From Streptomyces sclerotialus (lineage in GTDB: Bacteria > Actinomycetota > Actinomycetes > Streptomycetales > Streptomycetaceae), in assembly GCA_000719105.1 (NCBI GenBank), contig JODX01000001.1, positions 620,001-684,000 on the forward strand: a DNA stretch of 64,000 nucleotides. Reading direction: 5' to 3'. Both the position numbers and the translations under genes were made by a program. Positions 33,569 to 41,364 of the stretch are shown here, in pieces. The first letter of the stretch is position 1. Every line of letters starts with the position of its first letter. The notes under the pieces are model-generated. The model searched no databases, was not told the origin of the DNA, and worked only from the letters and a program-made list of their open reading frames with translations.

Positions 33569-33721
33569 ATGACCAGACTGCTCGCCGCCGCGCTGACCGT
33601 CGTGGCCGCCGCGCTGCTCGCCGTGGGCGCCGCGTTCGGTGTCGTCGCCCTGCTGGAGGCCACCCCCGACCAGCCGAACACCCCGCTGATCACGTACGGG
33701 ACCGCCGGCGGGGAGCGCTGA
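33569..33721 (+). CDS. Small membrane protein, DUF2613-like
   Basis: A 50-aa protein: one hydrophobic helix (LLAAALTVVAAALLAVGAAFGVVALL) and a short tail, EATPDQPNTPLITYGTAGGE, like the conserved end of DUF2613 proteins. In mycobacteria a protein of this type (Rv0236A) sits next to aftD, and here it lies close to an AftD-like gene. Start ATG 33569; no strong ribosome binding site seen. Cotranscription with the glycan genes is not possible because it is on the opposite strand. Confidence 0.7.
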   Translation: MTRLLAAALTVVAAALLAVGAAFGVVALLEATPDQPNTPLITYGTAGGER

Positions 33722-33777
33722 GACGCGGCCTGCCGCTGACGCTGCGCACCGTGATCTCTTCTGCCGGGGCCGGGCCA

Positions 33778-33847
33778 TTGCCCGCTCAGGCGAACTCTGA
33801 CTAGCCTGTGTTCGCAATGCCGATCGTCTGTTGAAATCTCGAACACA
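33778..33847 (+). promoter_or_regulatory. Promoter and possible operator of the IclR-type gene
   Basis: TTGCCC (33778-33783) and TAGCCT (33802-33807) are 18 bases apart. The inverted repeat TGTGTTCG (33807-33814) and CGAACACA (33840-33847) spans the expected transcript start, which fits an autoregulatory operator. Confidence 0.5.
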
Positions 33848-33868
33848 ACTCAAGGGAGGGGGCCGGTC

Positions 33869-34645
33869 GTGGGACGCCTCGTACCTGCCGTGACCCGGGC
33901 TCTCGACATACTGGAGCTCTTCCTGGACGGGGACGGCACGCTGTCCGCCCCCGACATCGTGCGCAAGCTCCAGTTGCCGCGCACCACCGTGCACGAGCTG
34001 GTCACCACGCTCGCCGCCCGGTCGTACATCGTGCCGGTGCCGGGGCAGCCGGGACGTTACCGGCTCGGAGTACGCCCGTACCAGCTCGGCAGCCGGTACG
34101 CCGAGCACCTCGACCTCGCCGCCGAGGGCCAGCAGGTCGCCCGGTCCGTCGCGGAGACCTGCGACGAGACGGTGCATGTGGCGATCCTGGAGGACACCGA
34201 CGTCATCTACATCGCGAAGGTGGATTCCACGCACGCCGTCCGCATGGTGTCCGCCGCCGGACGCAGGCTGCCCGCGCACTGCACCTCGGTCGGCAAGATG
34301 CTGCTCGCCTCCCTGCCGGAGCCGGAGCTGGCCGTCCGGGTCCCCGACGACGCCGAGCTGATCGCGATGACGCCCAACAGCATCACCGACCCGGCCGCCC
34401 TGCGCGAGGCACTCACCGAGATCCGCGCGCGCGGCATCGCGGTGGAGAGCCGCGAATCCAACCCCGACGTCTCCTGCGTGGCCGCCCCGGTCCGCGACCG
34501 TACGGGGCGGGTCGTCGCCGCGCTCTCCATCTCCGTACCGATGATCCGCTGGAGCGACGAGCGCCGCGTGGAGCTGGAGCAGCTCGCCGCCAAGGGCGCG
34601 GCGCAGTTGTCGGAGCTCCTCGGGCACCGGAGTGTGACGGCATGA
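33869..34645 (+). CDS. IclR-family transcriptional regulator
   Basis: A 258-aa regulator. N-terminal winged helix: VPAVTRALDILELFLDGDGTLSAPDIVRKLQLPRTTVHELVTTLAA. C-terminal effector-binding domain: RLPAHCTSVGKMLLASLP, RARGIAVESRESNPDVSCVAAPV and ALSISVPMIRW. GTG start with GGGAGGG upstream. Its stop overlaps the ATG of the SMP-30 gene (ATGA), so the pair is an operon and the regulator probably senses a sugar acid or lactone linked to that enzyme. Confidence 0.92.
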   Translation: MGRLVPAVTRALDILELFLDGDGTLSAPDIVRKLQLPRTTVHELVTTLAARSYIVPVPGQPGRYRLGVRPYQLGSRYAEHLDLAAEGQQVARSVAETCDETVHVAILEDTDVIYIAKVDSTHAVRMVSAAGRRLPAHCTSVGKMLLASLPEPELAVRVPDDAELIAMTPNSITDPAALREALTEIRARGIAVESRESNPDVSCVAAPVRDRTGRVVAALSISVPMIRWSDERRVELEQLAAKGAAQLSELLGHRSVTA

Positions 34646-35517
34646 AACTCACACCTTCCAACGGTTCCGCGACGGCCCCCGACATCGCCGTACGCGCGGA
34701 AGCGGCCCTGGGCGAGGGCCCCACCTGGGACGCCGACGCCCAGCGGCTGATCTGGGTGGACATCCTCAACTGCCGGGTCCACACGTACGACCCCGCCTCC
34801 GGCCGCCGCACGGTCATGGTCACCGAGCAGCACGTGGGCGCCGCGAAGCCCCGCGCGGGCGGCGGCCTCGTGCTCAACCTCCGTGACGGCATCGGCCTGC
34901 GCGAGCCCGACGGCGCCTTCCGGTGGCTGCACCGCGAGCAGGTACCGGGCCGCCGCGGCAACGACGCCGCCGTCGCCCCCGACGGCTCCCTGTACGCCGG
35001 CACCATGCGCTACGACGAGGCCAGGGGCGGCGGCACCATGTCCCGTATCGCCCCCGACGGCACGGTCCTCACGCTCCTCGACGACGTGACCGTCAGCAAC
35101 GGCACCGGCTGGAGCCCGGACGGCCGGCTGATGTACTACATCGACACGCCCACGCGCCGTATCGACGTCTTCGACGTCGGCGCCGACGGACTGCCGGTGA
35201 ACCGGCGCCCGCTCGCCACCGTGGAGGAGGGCGCCGGGTTCCCCGACGGCCTCACCGTGGACGCCGACGGCTGTGTCTGGGTGGCCCTCTGGGACGGCGG
35301 GGCGGTCCGCCGCTACACGCCGGACGGCACCCTGGACCGGGTCGTCACCCTGCCCGTGCCCCGCCCCACCGCCTGCGCCTTCGGCGGCGCGGACCTGACG
35401 GACCTGTACATCACCACGGCGCGTACGGGACTCGACACACCGCCCCCGCTCGCGGGCTCCCTGTTCGTGGTCCCCGGCGCGGGCAAGGGCCTGGTCCAGC
35501 CGCCCTTCGCGGGCTGA
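34642..35517 (+). CDS. SMP-30/gluconolactonase/LRE-family protein
   Basis: A 291-aa six-bladed propeller: ALGEGPTWDADAQRLIWVDI holds the first metal ligand Glu, VSNGTGWSPDGRLMYYIDTP the Asn and surrounding residues, and FPDGLTVDADGCVWVALWDGGAV the Asp. The family hydrolyses sugar lactones (glucono-, galactono- and L-arabinono-lactone among them) with a divalent metal. Since the window is rich in arabinose genes, an arabinonolactonase is a possibility, but nothing proves it. Coupled to the IclR regulator. Confidence 0.9.
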   Translation: MKLTPSNGSATAPDIAVRAEAALGEGPTWDADAQRLIWVDILNCRVHTYDPASGRRTVMVTEQHVGAAKPRAGGGLVLNLRDGIGLREPDGAFRWLHREQVPGRRGNDAAVAPDGSLYAGTMRYDEARGGGTMSRIAPDGTVLTLLDDVTVSNGTGWSPDGRLMYYIDTPTRRIDVFDVGADGLPVNRRPLATVEEGAGFPDGLTVDADGCVWVALWDGGAVRRYTPDGTLDRVVTLPVPRPTACAFGGADLTDLYITTARTGLDTPPPLAGSLFVVPGAGKGLVQPPFAG

Positions 35518-35553
35518 GGCACCGGGACCGGGCCCCCGCCCCGGCCGTGCGTG

Positions 35554-37005
35554 TCAGCGGCCCGCCGCCTTCCACTCCTCGGCCGTCAGCGGCGGCCCGG
35601 CGAGCGGTGGCTTCAGCGGGCCGATCAGGGCGGCCAGCAGCACGCCGGGGCGCATGAGCACCTCGGCGCCGCGTTCCAGCGAGGTCACGTCGGTGAGGCG
35701 GCGGGCGATGCGGCCGTTGCCCGTGGCGGTGTACACGAGACGGTCGACGTACGCGGCGACGAGGCGTTCCCGCAGCGTGGGCCCGCCCTGCGCGGCGCCG
35801 GGGTAGAACACGTCCTGCCCGGTGGCGAGGTCCCAGGCCGCGTTCACCGGGCGGGCCATGGCCCGCTGCGCCCGCCGGGCCAGCCCCGGTGTGCCCCAGC
35901 CGTGCCGGCGGATCACCTCGCGCAGGGCGAGCGCGCTCTGCGCGGCGACCGACAGGCCGTGCCCGTACACCGGGTTGTACGCCGCGAGGGCGTCGCCGAG
36001 GACGGTGAAGTTCTCCGGCCAGGCGGACATCCGCTCGTAGTGGAAGCGGCGGTTGACGGTCGTACGGGTGAAGGACACGTCGCCGAGCGGCTCGGCGTCC
36101 GCGAGCAGGTCGCCGACCACCGGGTGACGCAGCTCCCGGGCGAACCGTACGAAGTCCCCGTCCCGCGCCGGGGGCTCCCCGCCCCGGGTGCCGGAGAGGG
36201 TGACCAGCCACCGGCCGCCCTCGACCGGCATGAGCACCGCTCCCCGCCCCGGGTGCCCGGTACGCGTCTCGTGCTGCACGTTGACGACCGGGAAGGGGAC
36301 GCGGGCCGCGTCGGGGGCCCGGTACATCCGGCTGGCGTACGCCAGGCCCGAGTCGACCTCCCGGCGAGCCGGTTCGGGCAGTCCCAGCGCGGTCAGCCAC
36401 TGGGCGGCGCGGGACGCGCGGCCGGTGGCGTCGACCACCAGATCGGCCGGGAGGACACGCTCCGTACCGTCCGTACCGTCCGGTCCGCCGAGGATCCGCA
36501 CTCCGGTGACCGCGTCGGCGCCGCCCTCCAGCCCCAGTACCTCGGTGCGCTCCAGCAGCGTGATCCGGTCGTCGTCCAGGACCTGCGCCCTGATCGTCGC
36601 GTCCAGCAGGTCCCGGCTGCTCAGCAGCACGTGGTGCGACTCGGGCCAGCGCCGGTACCAGCCGCGCGGCGACAGGGCCACCATGTCCGTGGTGACCGGC
36701 AGCCGGTGCGCCCCGGCCGCCAGGAGCTGTCCGGTGGTGCCCGGCACCAGCTCCTCGACGGCCCGCGCCCCGCCCGACCACAGCAGGTGCACATGGCGCG
36801 CCTGGGGCAGGTTCCGGCGCGGCTCCGGCCCCTCGGGCAGGACGTCGCGCTCGACGATCGTGACCGTGTGCGCGAAGGGGGCCAGGGCACGGGCCGCCAG
36901 CATGCCGGCGTGGGAGCCGCCGAGGACGACGGCGGTGCGGAGGGTGGGTCTGCCGGGGGTGCGTCCGTCGCCGGCGGGTCTGACGCGGGTGGATCTGTCA
37001 CTCAT
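35554..37005 (-). CDS. FAD-dependent monooxygenase-like oxidoreductase
   Basis: A 483-aa flavoprotein with the FAD fold (TAVVLGGSHAGMLAARALA), a LLSSRDLLDATIRAQV segment, LVVDATGRASRAAQWL (the DG-like motif region) and the second FAD motif FTVLGDALAAYNPVYGHGLS, as in geranylgeranyl-reductase/PHBH-type enzymes. It probably hydroxylates, epoxidises or reduces a lipophilic substrate. The start ATG 37005 overlaps the stop of the 7TM gene by eight bases, making it the last gene of the four-gene cassette. Confidence 0.88.
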   Translation of the reverse strand: MSDRSTRVRPAGDGRTPGRPTLRTAVVLGGSHAGMLAARALAPFAHTVTIVERDVLPEGPEPRRNLPQARHVHLLWSGGARAVEELVPGTTGQLLAAGAHRLPVTTDMVALSPRGWYRRWPESHHVLLSSRDLLDATIRAQVLDDDRITLLERTEVLGLEGGADAVTGVRILGGPDGTDGTERVLPADLVVDATGRASRAAQWLTALGLPEPARREVDSGLAYASRMYRAPDAARVPFPVVNVQHETRTGHPGRGAVLMPVEGGRWLVTLSGTRGGEPPARDGDFVRFARELRHPVVGDLLADAEPLGDVSFTRTTVNRRFHYERMSAWPENFTVLGDALAAYNPVYGHGLSVAAQSALALREVIRRHGWGTPGLARRAQRAMARPVNAAWDLATGQDVFYPGAAQGGPTLRERLVAAYVDRLVYTATGNGRIARRLTDVTSLERGAEVLMRPGVLLAALIGPLKPPLAGPPLTAEEWKAAGR

Positions 37006-38260
37006 GTACGGGCACGCTCTCTGCTGCTCCGGCCGCCCGGGCGCGGACGGCCTCGATCTCGTCGGGCCGGGTGAGGGCCCGGGACACGGCCTCGATCTCC
37101 TGGAGGAGGTCGGTGGTGTCCGGTGCGGCCGAGGTGTCGGCCCCGTCCGGGTCCCGCCGCGCGGCGACGGCGTCCTGGATCGCCACGGCGGCGGCCAGCG
37201 CCCTCGCGCGCGCGGGTTCATCACCGAGGGCCACGGCCGCCTCGTACGCGCGGTGGCGCAGGTCCTCGTCGAAGTGGCGGGCCAGTTGCAGCAGGACGTC
37301 GCGGATGAACGTCTCGCGGCGCGTCAGGCGCAGCTCGGCGGACGACCGCAGGGTGAAGGGCACGCCGCGGCCGGTCGCGCCGCGCAGCAGCAGGTACAGG
37401 GGGCGCAGCCGCCAGTGCCCGAGCCGCATCAGCCAGCGGCCCTCGAGGTACTGGCCGGCGTGCGGCACGATGAAGCCGACCGCGACGAGGAAGCCGGAGA
37501 CCGCGGCGACGGGCGGTGCCAGGTCCGTGGAGAGCCAGTCCAGGTCGTGGCCGGTCCACCGGGCCACGACCGCGGTGAGCTTGGACGCGTCGAAGACCAG
37601 GTTCAGCGCGTAGCCCACCCCGAGGGACTTCAGCCCCCAGCGCAGCCACGCGTCCAGTCCGTCGGTACGGACCCAGCTGCGGATCAGCGAGTAGGTGATC
37701 AGTACGGCGACGGTGTGCGCGAGGAGGTAGAGGACGATCTGCTCACGCATGAACGGGGTGTTGGCGTAGTACGTGTCCAGGTCCCGCAGCCGCTCGACGG
37801 GAGCGTCCGCCAGCGCGAACAGCACCCACAGGGCGAAGATCACCGCGCTGTAGACGCCGACCACCCACCAGATGGCGCGGCGCGTCGCCGCCGAGGGGTC
37901 GGACACCCCGCCCCGCCAGACGATGATCAGCAGCAGACAGGACGCGCAGAACGCGGTGAGCAGGGAGTACACCCAGGGCGCGGAGATGTTCGGTACGCCG
38001 ACGACGCGGTTGACGACGGCGATGGTCGACGGCCCGGCGAAGACGAACACCGCGCAGGCGAGCAGCAGCAGCCCGCCCACCGCGCGCAGCAGCGGGTCCC
38101 GCCAGAGCTTGACGATGGTGGGCAGTTTGATCACCAGGGCGGCGGTGAGCACGGCCGTCGGGATCCAGAAGGAGATGTACAGCTCACCGAGGAGGTCCGA
38201 GGGGTCCAGCGCCAGTGCCGGCTGCGTCGGCGCCGGGTGGGCAACGCTGACGTCGTTCAT
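36998..38260 (-). CDS. Seven-helix membrane protein, MAB_1171c/DUF6545 family (putative transporter or sensor)
   Basis: A 420-aa protein: about seven membrane helices in residues 25-270 (for example LYISFWIPTAVLTAALVI, AVGGLLLLACAVFVFAG, AIWWVVGVYSAVIFALWVLF), then a cytoplasmic domain with LRPLYLLLRGATGRGVPF, RLTRRETFIRDVLLQLARHFDE and a long C-terminal helix. The family is annotated as putative transporter without evidence; the layout of seven helices plus a cytoplasmic helical domain is also compatible with a sensor. Genes of this type often sit beside XRE and ImmA-type genes in Streptomyces, as here. ATG start at 38260. Confidence 0.8.
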   Translation of the reverse strand: MNDVSVAHPAPTQPALALDPSDLLGELYISFWIPTAVLTAALVIKLPTIVKLWRDPLLRAVGGLLLLACAVFVFAGPSTIAVVNRVVGVPNISAPWVYSLLTAFCASCLLLIIVWRGGVSDPSAATRRAIWWVVGVYSAVIFALWVLFALADAPVERLRDLDTYYANTPFMREQIVLYLLAHTVAVLITYSLIRSWVRTDGLDAWLRWGLKSLGVGYALNLVFDASKLTAVVARWTGHDLDWLSTDLAPPVAAVSGFLVAVGFIVPHAGQYLEGRWLMRLGHWRLRPLYLLLRGATGRGVPFTLRSSAELRLTRRETFIRDVLLQLARHFDEDLRHRAYEAAVALGDEPARARALAAAVAIQDAVAARRDPDGADTSAAPDTTDLLQEIEAVSRALTRPDEIEAVRARAAGAAESVPVHE

Positions 38261-38273
38261 CGTCGCGGTCCGT

Positions 38274-39032
38274 TCACTTGCGTGGTCCGTGGGACGGTCG
38301 CGGTCCGGGGGACGGTCGCGGTCCGTCCCCCGTCCGGGGCCTGCGCGCGGTCCGCGGTCCGCGGTAGCCGAGCGAGGCCTGGAGAGCCCGGCCCATCGGG
38401 TCCGCGGGGTCCGCGGGGCCGTGGTCGTCCGGGCCGGCCACCCAGGTGCGCAGGTCCGCGGCGAGCCGGTGGCCGAAGTCCTCGGCCTCGCGCTCGTCCG
38501 CCGCGTGGCTGCCGTTGCGGGCGGCCATCGCGAGGGCGTGCTCCCGTCGGCCGGTCTCGCCGGCCAGGGCCCGGGCGGCCGCCGTCGCGGCGGTCAGGTG
38601 GTGACCGCAGTGCCCGGCGTGCATGTGCCACAACTCGTGGCCGAGGATGACGAGTTGCTGCACGGCCTCGGCGCGCTCCTCGACGATGACGAGGTCGAAG
38701 TCCTGGAACTCCAGCCAGAGCCCGGTCACCTCGATCCCGTCGGGGAACCGCTCGAACCGGAGGTCCACGCGCCGCCCGCCCCGGCGCTCGCCCATCGCCT
38801 CGCACAGCGCGGCGCACACCTCGCGGACGCCGGCCGGCCCGTCGAGTCTGTCCCGCAGCGCGGTGGTGAGTCCGTCCGCCAGGTCGCGCATCGCGGAACC
38901 GGTCCGGGCGGCGGCGAGGGCACCGGCGATCCGTGCACCGGGCCGGGTGCCGGCGAGCGCGGCGCACCAGCTCAGCACGGCCGTCCGCACCCGTACCGGC
39001 ATTCTCGCCCGCACCCGCGCATGGGATCTCAT
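38274..39032 (-). CDS. ImmA/IrrE-like metallopeptidase
   Basis: A 252-aa protein with the zinc-peptidase motif HELWHMHAGH near residue 132, preceded by a beta-rich segment (GIEVTGLWLEFQDFDLVIVEE) and followed by an acidic helix (DEREAEDFGHRLAADL) that may give the third ligand. ImmA/IrrE peptidases cleave or inactivate XRE-type repressors in response to a signal. The start overlaps the stop of the XRE gene (ATGA), the classic regulator-peptidase pairing. The C-terminus is a Pro/Arg/Gly-rich repeat (RTGDGPRPSPGPRPSHGP). Confidence 0.85.
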   Translation of the reverse strand: MRSHARVRARMPVRVRTAVLSWCAALAGTRPGARIAGALAAARTGSAMRDLADGLTTALRDRLDGPAGVREVCAALCEAMGERRGGRRVDLRFERFPDGIEVTGLWLEFQDFDLVIVEERAEAVQQLVILGHELWHMHAGHCGHHLTAATAAARALAGETGRREHALAMAARNGSHAADEREAEDFGHRLAADLRTWVAGPDDHGPADPADPMGRALQASLGYRGPRTARRPRTGDGPRPSPGPRPSHGPRK

Positions 39033-39667
39033 CGTTCCCCCACCCCTTCGCGTGCCCGTCCGTCCGCCCGCTCGTCCGGATCGTCCCCGGCGAGCAGGCC
39101 GTCGAGCATCACCGCCAGGGCCTCCTGCTGGCGGGGCGTCAGCCGGCGTCCGGCGCGCAGCGCGAGGGTGACGACCCCGTACCGGGTGGCCAGCCGGACG
39201 AGCGGGCCGTCGTCCGCCGCGCCCTCCAGCTCGCCGAGCAGCTCCGTGAGCTGTCTGTTGAGCACGGTGGCCGCGGGGTCGGTGAAGAACATGGTGCCGT
39301 GGCCGACCCGGAAGAACGTCGCGAGTCCCGTGAGGTCGGGCACGTTGGGCATCCGCTTGCCGAGCAGCAGCTGACGCGCCCACTCCGGGCTGATGCCGAG
39401 CAGGGACGCGACCTCCTTGCAGACCTCGGCCGTACGCTTCCCGGTCCGTCGCCGGTACTCCTCGTGCAGCGCGCGCACCCGGCTCCGCACCCGGTCGTCG
39501 ACCGGCTCGTCCGGAAGGACGGAGCCACCCAGCAGGGCCTCGATCTCGCTCTCGCGCAGGGCCGTGCGCCGGGCGAGATCCCGTACGCCGAGCAGGTCGC
39601 CCCGGACGAGACCGGTCTCGGCGATGCGGGCCTCGACGCGCGCGAGTGTCTCGGGGAGGGGAAGCAC
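39029..39667 (-). CDS. XRE-family helix-turn-helix regulator
   Basis: A 212-aa regulator. A helical N-terminus (LARVEARIAETGLVRGD) is followed by a helix-turn-helix region with VCKEVASLLGISPEWARQLLLGKR and MPNVPDLTGLATFFRV, and a C-terminal helical domain. Start GTG 39667: it is preceded at six bases by a -10 box, so a leaderless transcript is likely; upstream in-frame codons up to 39859 lie in the promoter region and are rejected. First gene of a four-gene operon. Two identical palindromes upstream are natural candidates for its own operator. Confidence 0.85.
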   Translation of the reverse strand: MLPLPETLARVEARIAETGLVRGDLLGVRDLARRTALRESEIEALLGGSVLPDEPVDDRVRSRVRALHEEYRRRTGKRTAEVCKEVASLLGISPEWARQLLLGKRMPNVPDLTGLATFFRVGHGTMFFTDPAATVLNRQLTELLGELEGAADDGPLVRLATRYGVVTLALRAGRRLTPRQQEALAVMLDGLLAGDDPDERADGRAREGVGER

Positions 39668-39673
39668 GGGCCG

Positions 39674-39679
39674 ACAGTA
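39674..39679 (-). promoter_or_regulatory. -10 element of a leaderless XRE transcript
   Basis: TACTGT on the - strand, followed by six bases and the GTG start at 39667. The same hexamer and spacing precede dgt at the left end of the window. Confidence 0.5.
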
Positions 39680-39711
39680 CGTGGCCGGGGGCGTCCGCAC
39701 CAGGGCAATCC

Positions 39712-39742
39712 AACGATCGTTGTCCTCGGCCGAACGATCGTT
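39712..39742. promoter_or_regulatory. Twin 10-bp palindromes, probable operator
   Basis: AACGATCGTT occurs exactly twice, at 39712-39721 and 39733-39742. The centres are 21 bp apart, two helical turns, so bound dimers would sit on the same DNA face about 50 and 70 bp upstream of the predicted XRE transcript start. Confidence 0.7.
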
Positions 39743-39867
39743 GCACCGTGCGGAGTTGGCGGTCGACAGCCCGTGACCGGGCCCGTACGCGCCGTCGTCC
39801 GTCCGCCGGTCCGGGGCGGCTTCCGGGGGCGCCGCCGCTATGAGTCTTGTCAGATCCATTGACGTGC

Positions 39868-39925
39868 AAGCGCTTCGACTTTACGTTCACCGTCCGAAGT
39901 TACGGCCACTATTCGATATCTCGAA
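39868..39925 (+). promoter_or_regulatory. Arabinan-operon operator pair, site A
   Basis: AAGCGCTT (39868-39875) followed by CGACTTTACGTT resembles a LacI-family operator. Forty-four bases on is the inverted repeat TTCGA-TATC-TCGAA (39912-39925). Both elements recur at 53497-53564, upstream of the second GH43 operon. Confidence 0.65.
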
Positions 39926-39990
39926 CGACACGGAACGGCGCTTCACCACACTCCGCACCTCAAGAACGAATTCAAGAGCAAGGGCAGGCA

Positions 39991-41364
39991 ATGGGACGAC
40001 CTGACCTGGATCGCAGCCCGGACCGCGGACCGAGCCGCCGGCAGCTGCTCACCGCGGCGGGCGGGCTGGCCGTCGCGGGCAGCTTCGGCTTCGCCGCACT
40101 CGGCCAGGGAGCCGACGCGCTGGCCTCCGGCGCGGACACCCGCGTCCGCTACTGGAACCTCTTCAGCGGCGGCGACGGCTACAACATGATCGCGATGCTG
40201 GACGCCTTCCGTAAGGAGAACCCCGGCATCGAAGTGAAGGACTCCACCCTCCAGTGGGGCAGCCCCTTCTACACCAAGCTGGCCATGGCGGCGGCGGGCA
40301 ACCGCGCCCCGGACCTCGGCGTCATGCATCTGGGCCGGGTCACCGGCTTCTCGCCGGGCCGCCTCCTGGACCCCTGGGACGTCGGTCTGCTCCGCAAGTA
40401 CGGCGTACGGGAGGAGGACTTCAACCCGGAGCTGTGGAAGCGCGCCGTCATCGACGGCAAGCTGTACGCCCTCCCGCTCGACATCCACGTCCAGCTCTGC
40501 TTCTACCGCAGGGACGTGCTGGCGAAGACGGGCCTGCTCGACGCCGACGGGCGCCTGATCCCCGTGACGTCGACCGATGAGTGGTTCGACGCGCTGAAGG
40601 AGGCCAAGAAGGCCACCAAGAAGGGGCTGCAGACCCTGGGCCTGCACACCAACGACCAGAACGTCATGTGGTGGTTCTTCGTCGCCTTCTACGAGCAGCT
40701 CGGGGGCACCTACTTCAACGCAGCCAACACCGAGGTCACCTTCGACACCGGCAAGGCCACCCAGGTCCTGGAGTTCCTGCGGCAGCACGTCACCGACGGC
40801 TACTCCATCGCGGGTGCCGCCGACGCCGAGCAGTTCATCAACGGCGCCCCCTTCACCTGGGAGGGCAACTGGTCGGTGCCGGTGTTCTCGGGACCGAAGC
40901 TCGACTACGGTGCGACCCCGCTGCCGCCCGTCTTCGGCAAGCAGGCCACGCACGCCGAGTCGCACTCCTTCGTGCTGCCCCACCAGGCGGACCGCGGCGG
41001 CGCCACCAACGAGGCCGCGCACCGCCTCGCCGCCTACGTCGTCCAGCACGCCCAGCTGTGGGCGGGCGGCGGGCACATCCCCGCCCACACGCCGACCCTG
41101 TCCTCGCCCAAGTACCGGAAGCTGAACCCGCAGAGCGAGTACGTGACGGCGATGGACCACCAGGCCACCGAGCCGAAGGTGTGGTTCGCCGGCTCGACCG
41201 GCATCCTCGCCCAGCGCGTCGGCCCCATGGTCGTCTCCTCGACGATGGGCTCCGCCAAGCCGGAGGCCGTCGCCCGCCGGATGAAGGGCGCGCTCACCAC
41301 GCTCCTCGCCATGAAGAACCCCATGGACGGCAGGACCGCCGCGGAGGGAGGTGCGGTCGCATGA
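39991..41364 (+). CDS. Sugar ABC transporter substrate-binding protein (Tat-exported)
   Basis: A 457-aa family 1 solute-binding protein. The N-terminus has a twin-arginine signal (SRRQLLTAAGGLAVAGSFGFAAL) with no lipobox Cys, so it should be released or held by the uncleaved signal. The mature part has TRVRYWNLFSGGDGYNM, SPFYTKLAMAAAGNRAPDL and FTWEGNWSVPVFSG. It binds an oligosaccharide outside the membrane; since arabinanase and arabinofuranosidase genes follow, arabino-oligosaccharides are the likely ligand. ATG 39991 has a purine-rich AGGGCAGG upstream. First gene of a five-gene operon. Confidence 0.9.
   Translation: MGRPDLDRSPDRGPSRRQLLTAAGGLAVAGSFGFAALGQGADALASGADTRVRYWNLFSGGDGYNMIAMLDAFRKENPGIEVKDSTLQWGSPFYTKLAMAAAGNRAPDLGVMHLGRVTGFSPGRLLDPWDVGLLRKYGVREEDFNPELWKRAVIDGKLYALPLDIHVQLCFYRRDVLAKTGLLDADGRLIPVTSTDEWFDALKEAKKATKKGLQTLGLHTNDQNVMWWFFVAFYEQLGGTYFNAANTEVTFDTGKATQVLEFLRQHVTDGYSIAGAADAEQFINGAPFTWEGNWSVPVFSGPKLDYGATPLPPVFGKQATHAESHSFVLPHQADRGGATNEAAHRLAAYVVQHAQLWAGGGHIPAHTPTLSSPKYRKLNPQSEYVTAMDHQATEPKVWFAGSTGILAQRVGPMVVSSTMGSAKPEAVARRMKGALTTLLAMKNPMDGRTAAEGGAVA

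Larger units (their letters stand above)
39668..39990. other. Divergent regulatory region between the XRE cassette and the arabinan operon
   Basis: No gene. On the - strand it holds the leaderless -10 TACTGT (39674-39679) and the twin AACGATCGTT palindromes. On the + strand it holds AAGCGCTT (39868-39875) and TTCGATATCTCGAA (39912-39925), which have counterparts upstream of the second arabinan operon. Confidence 0.75.
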
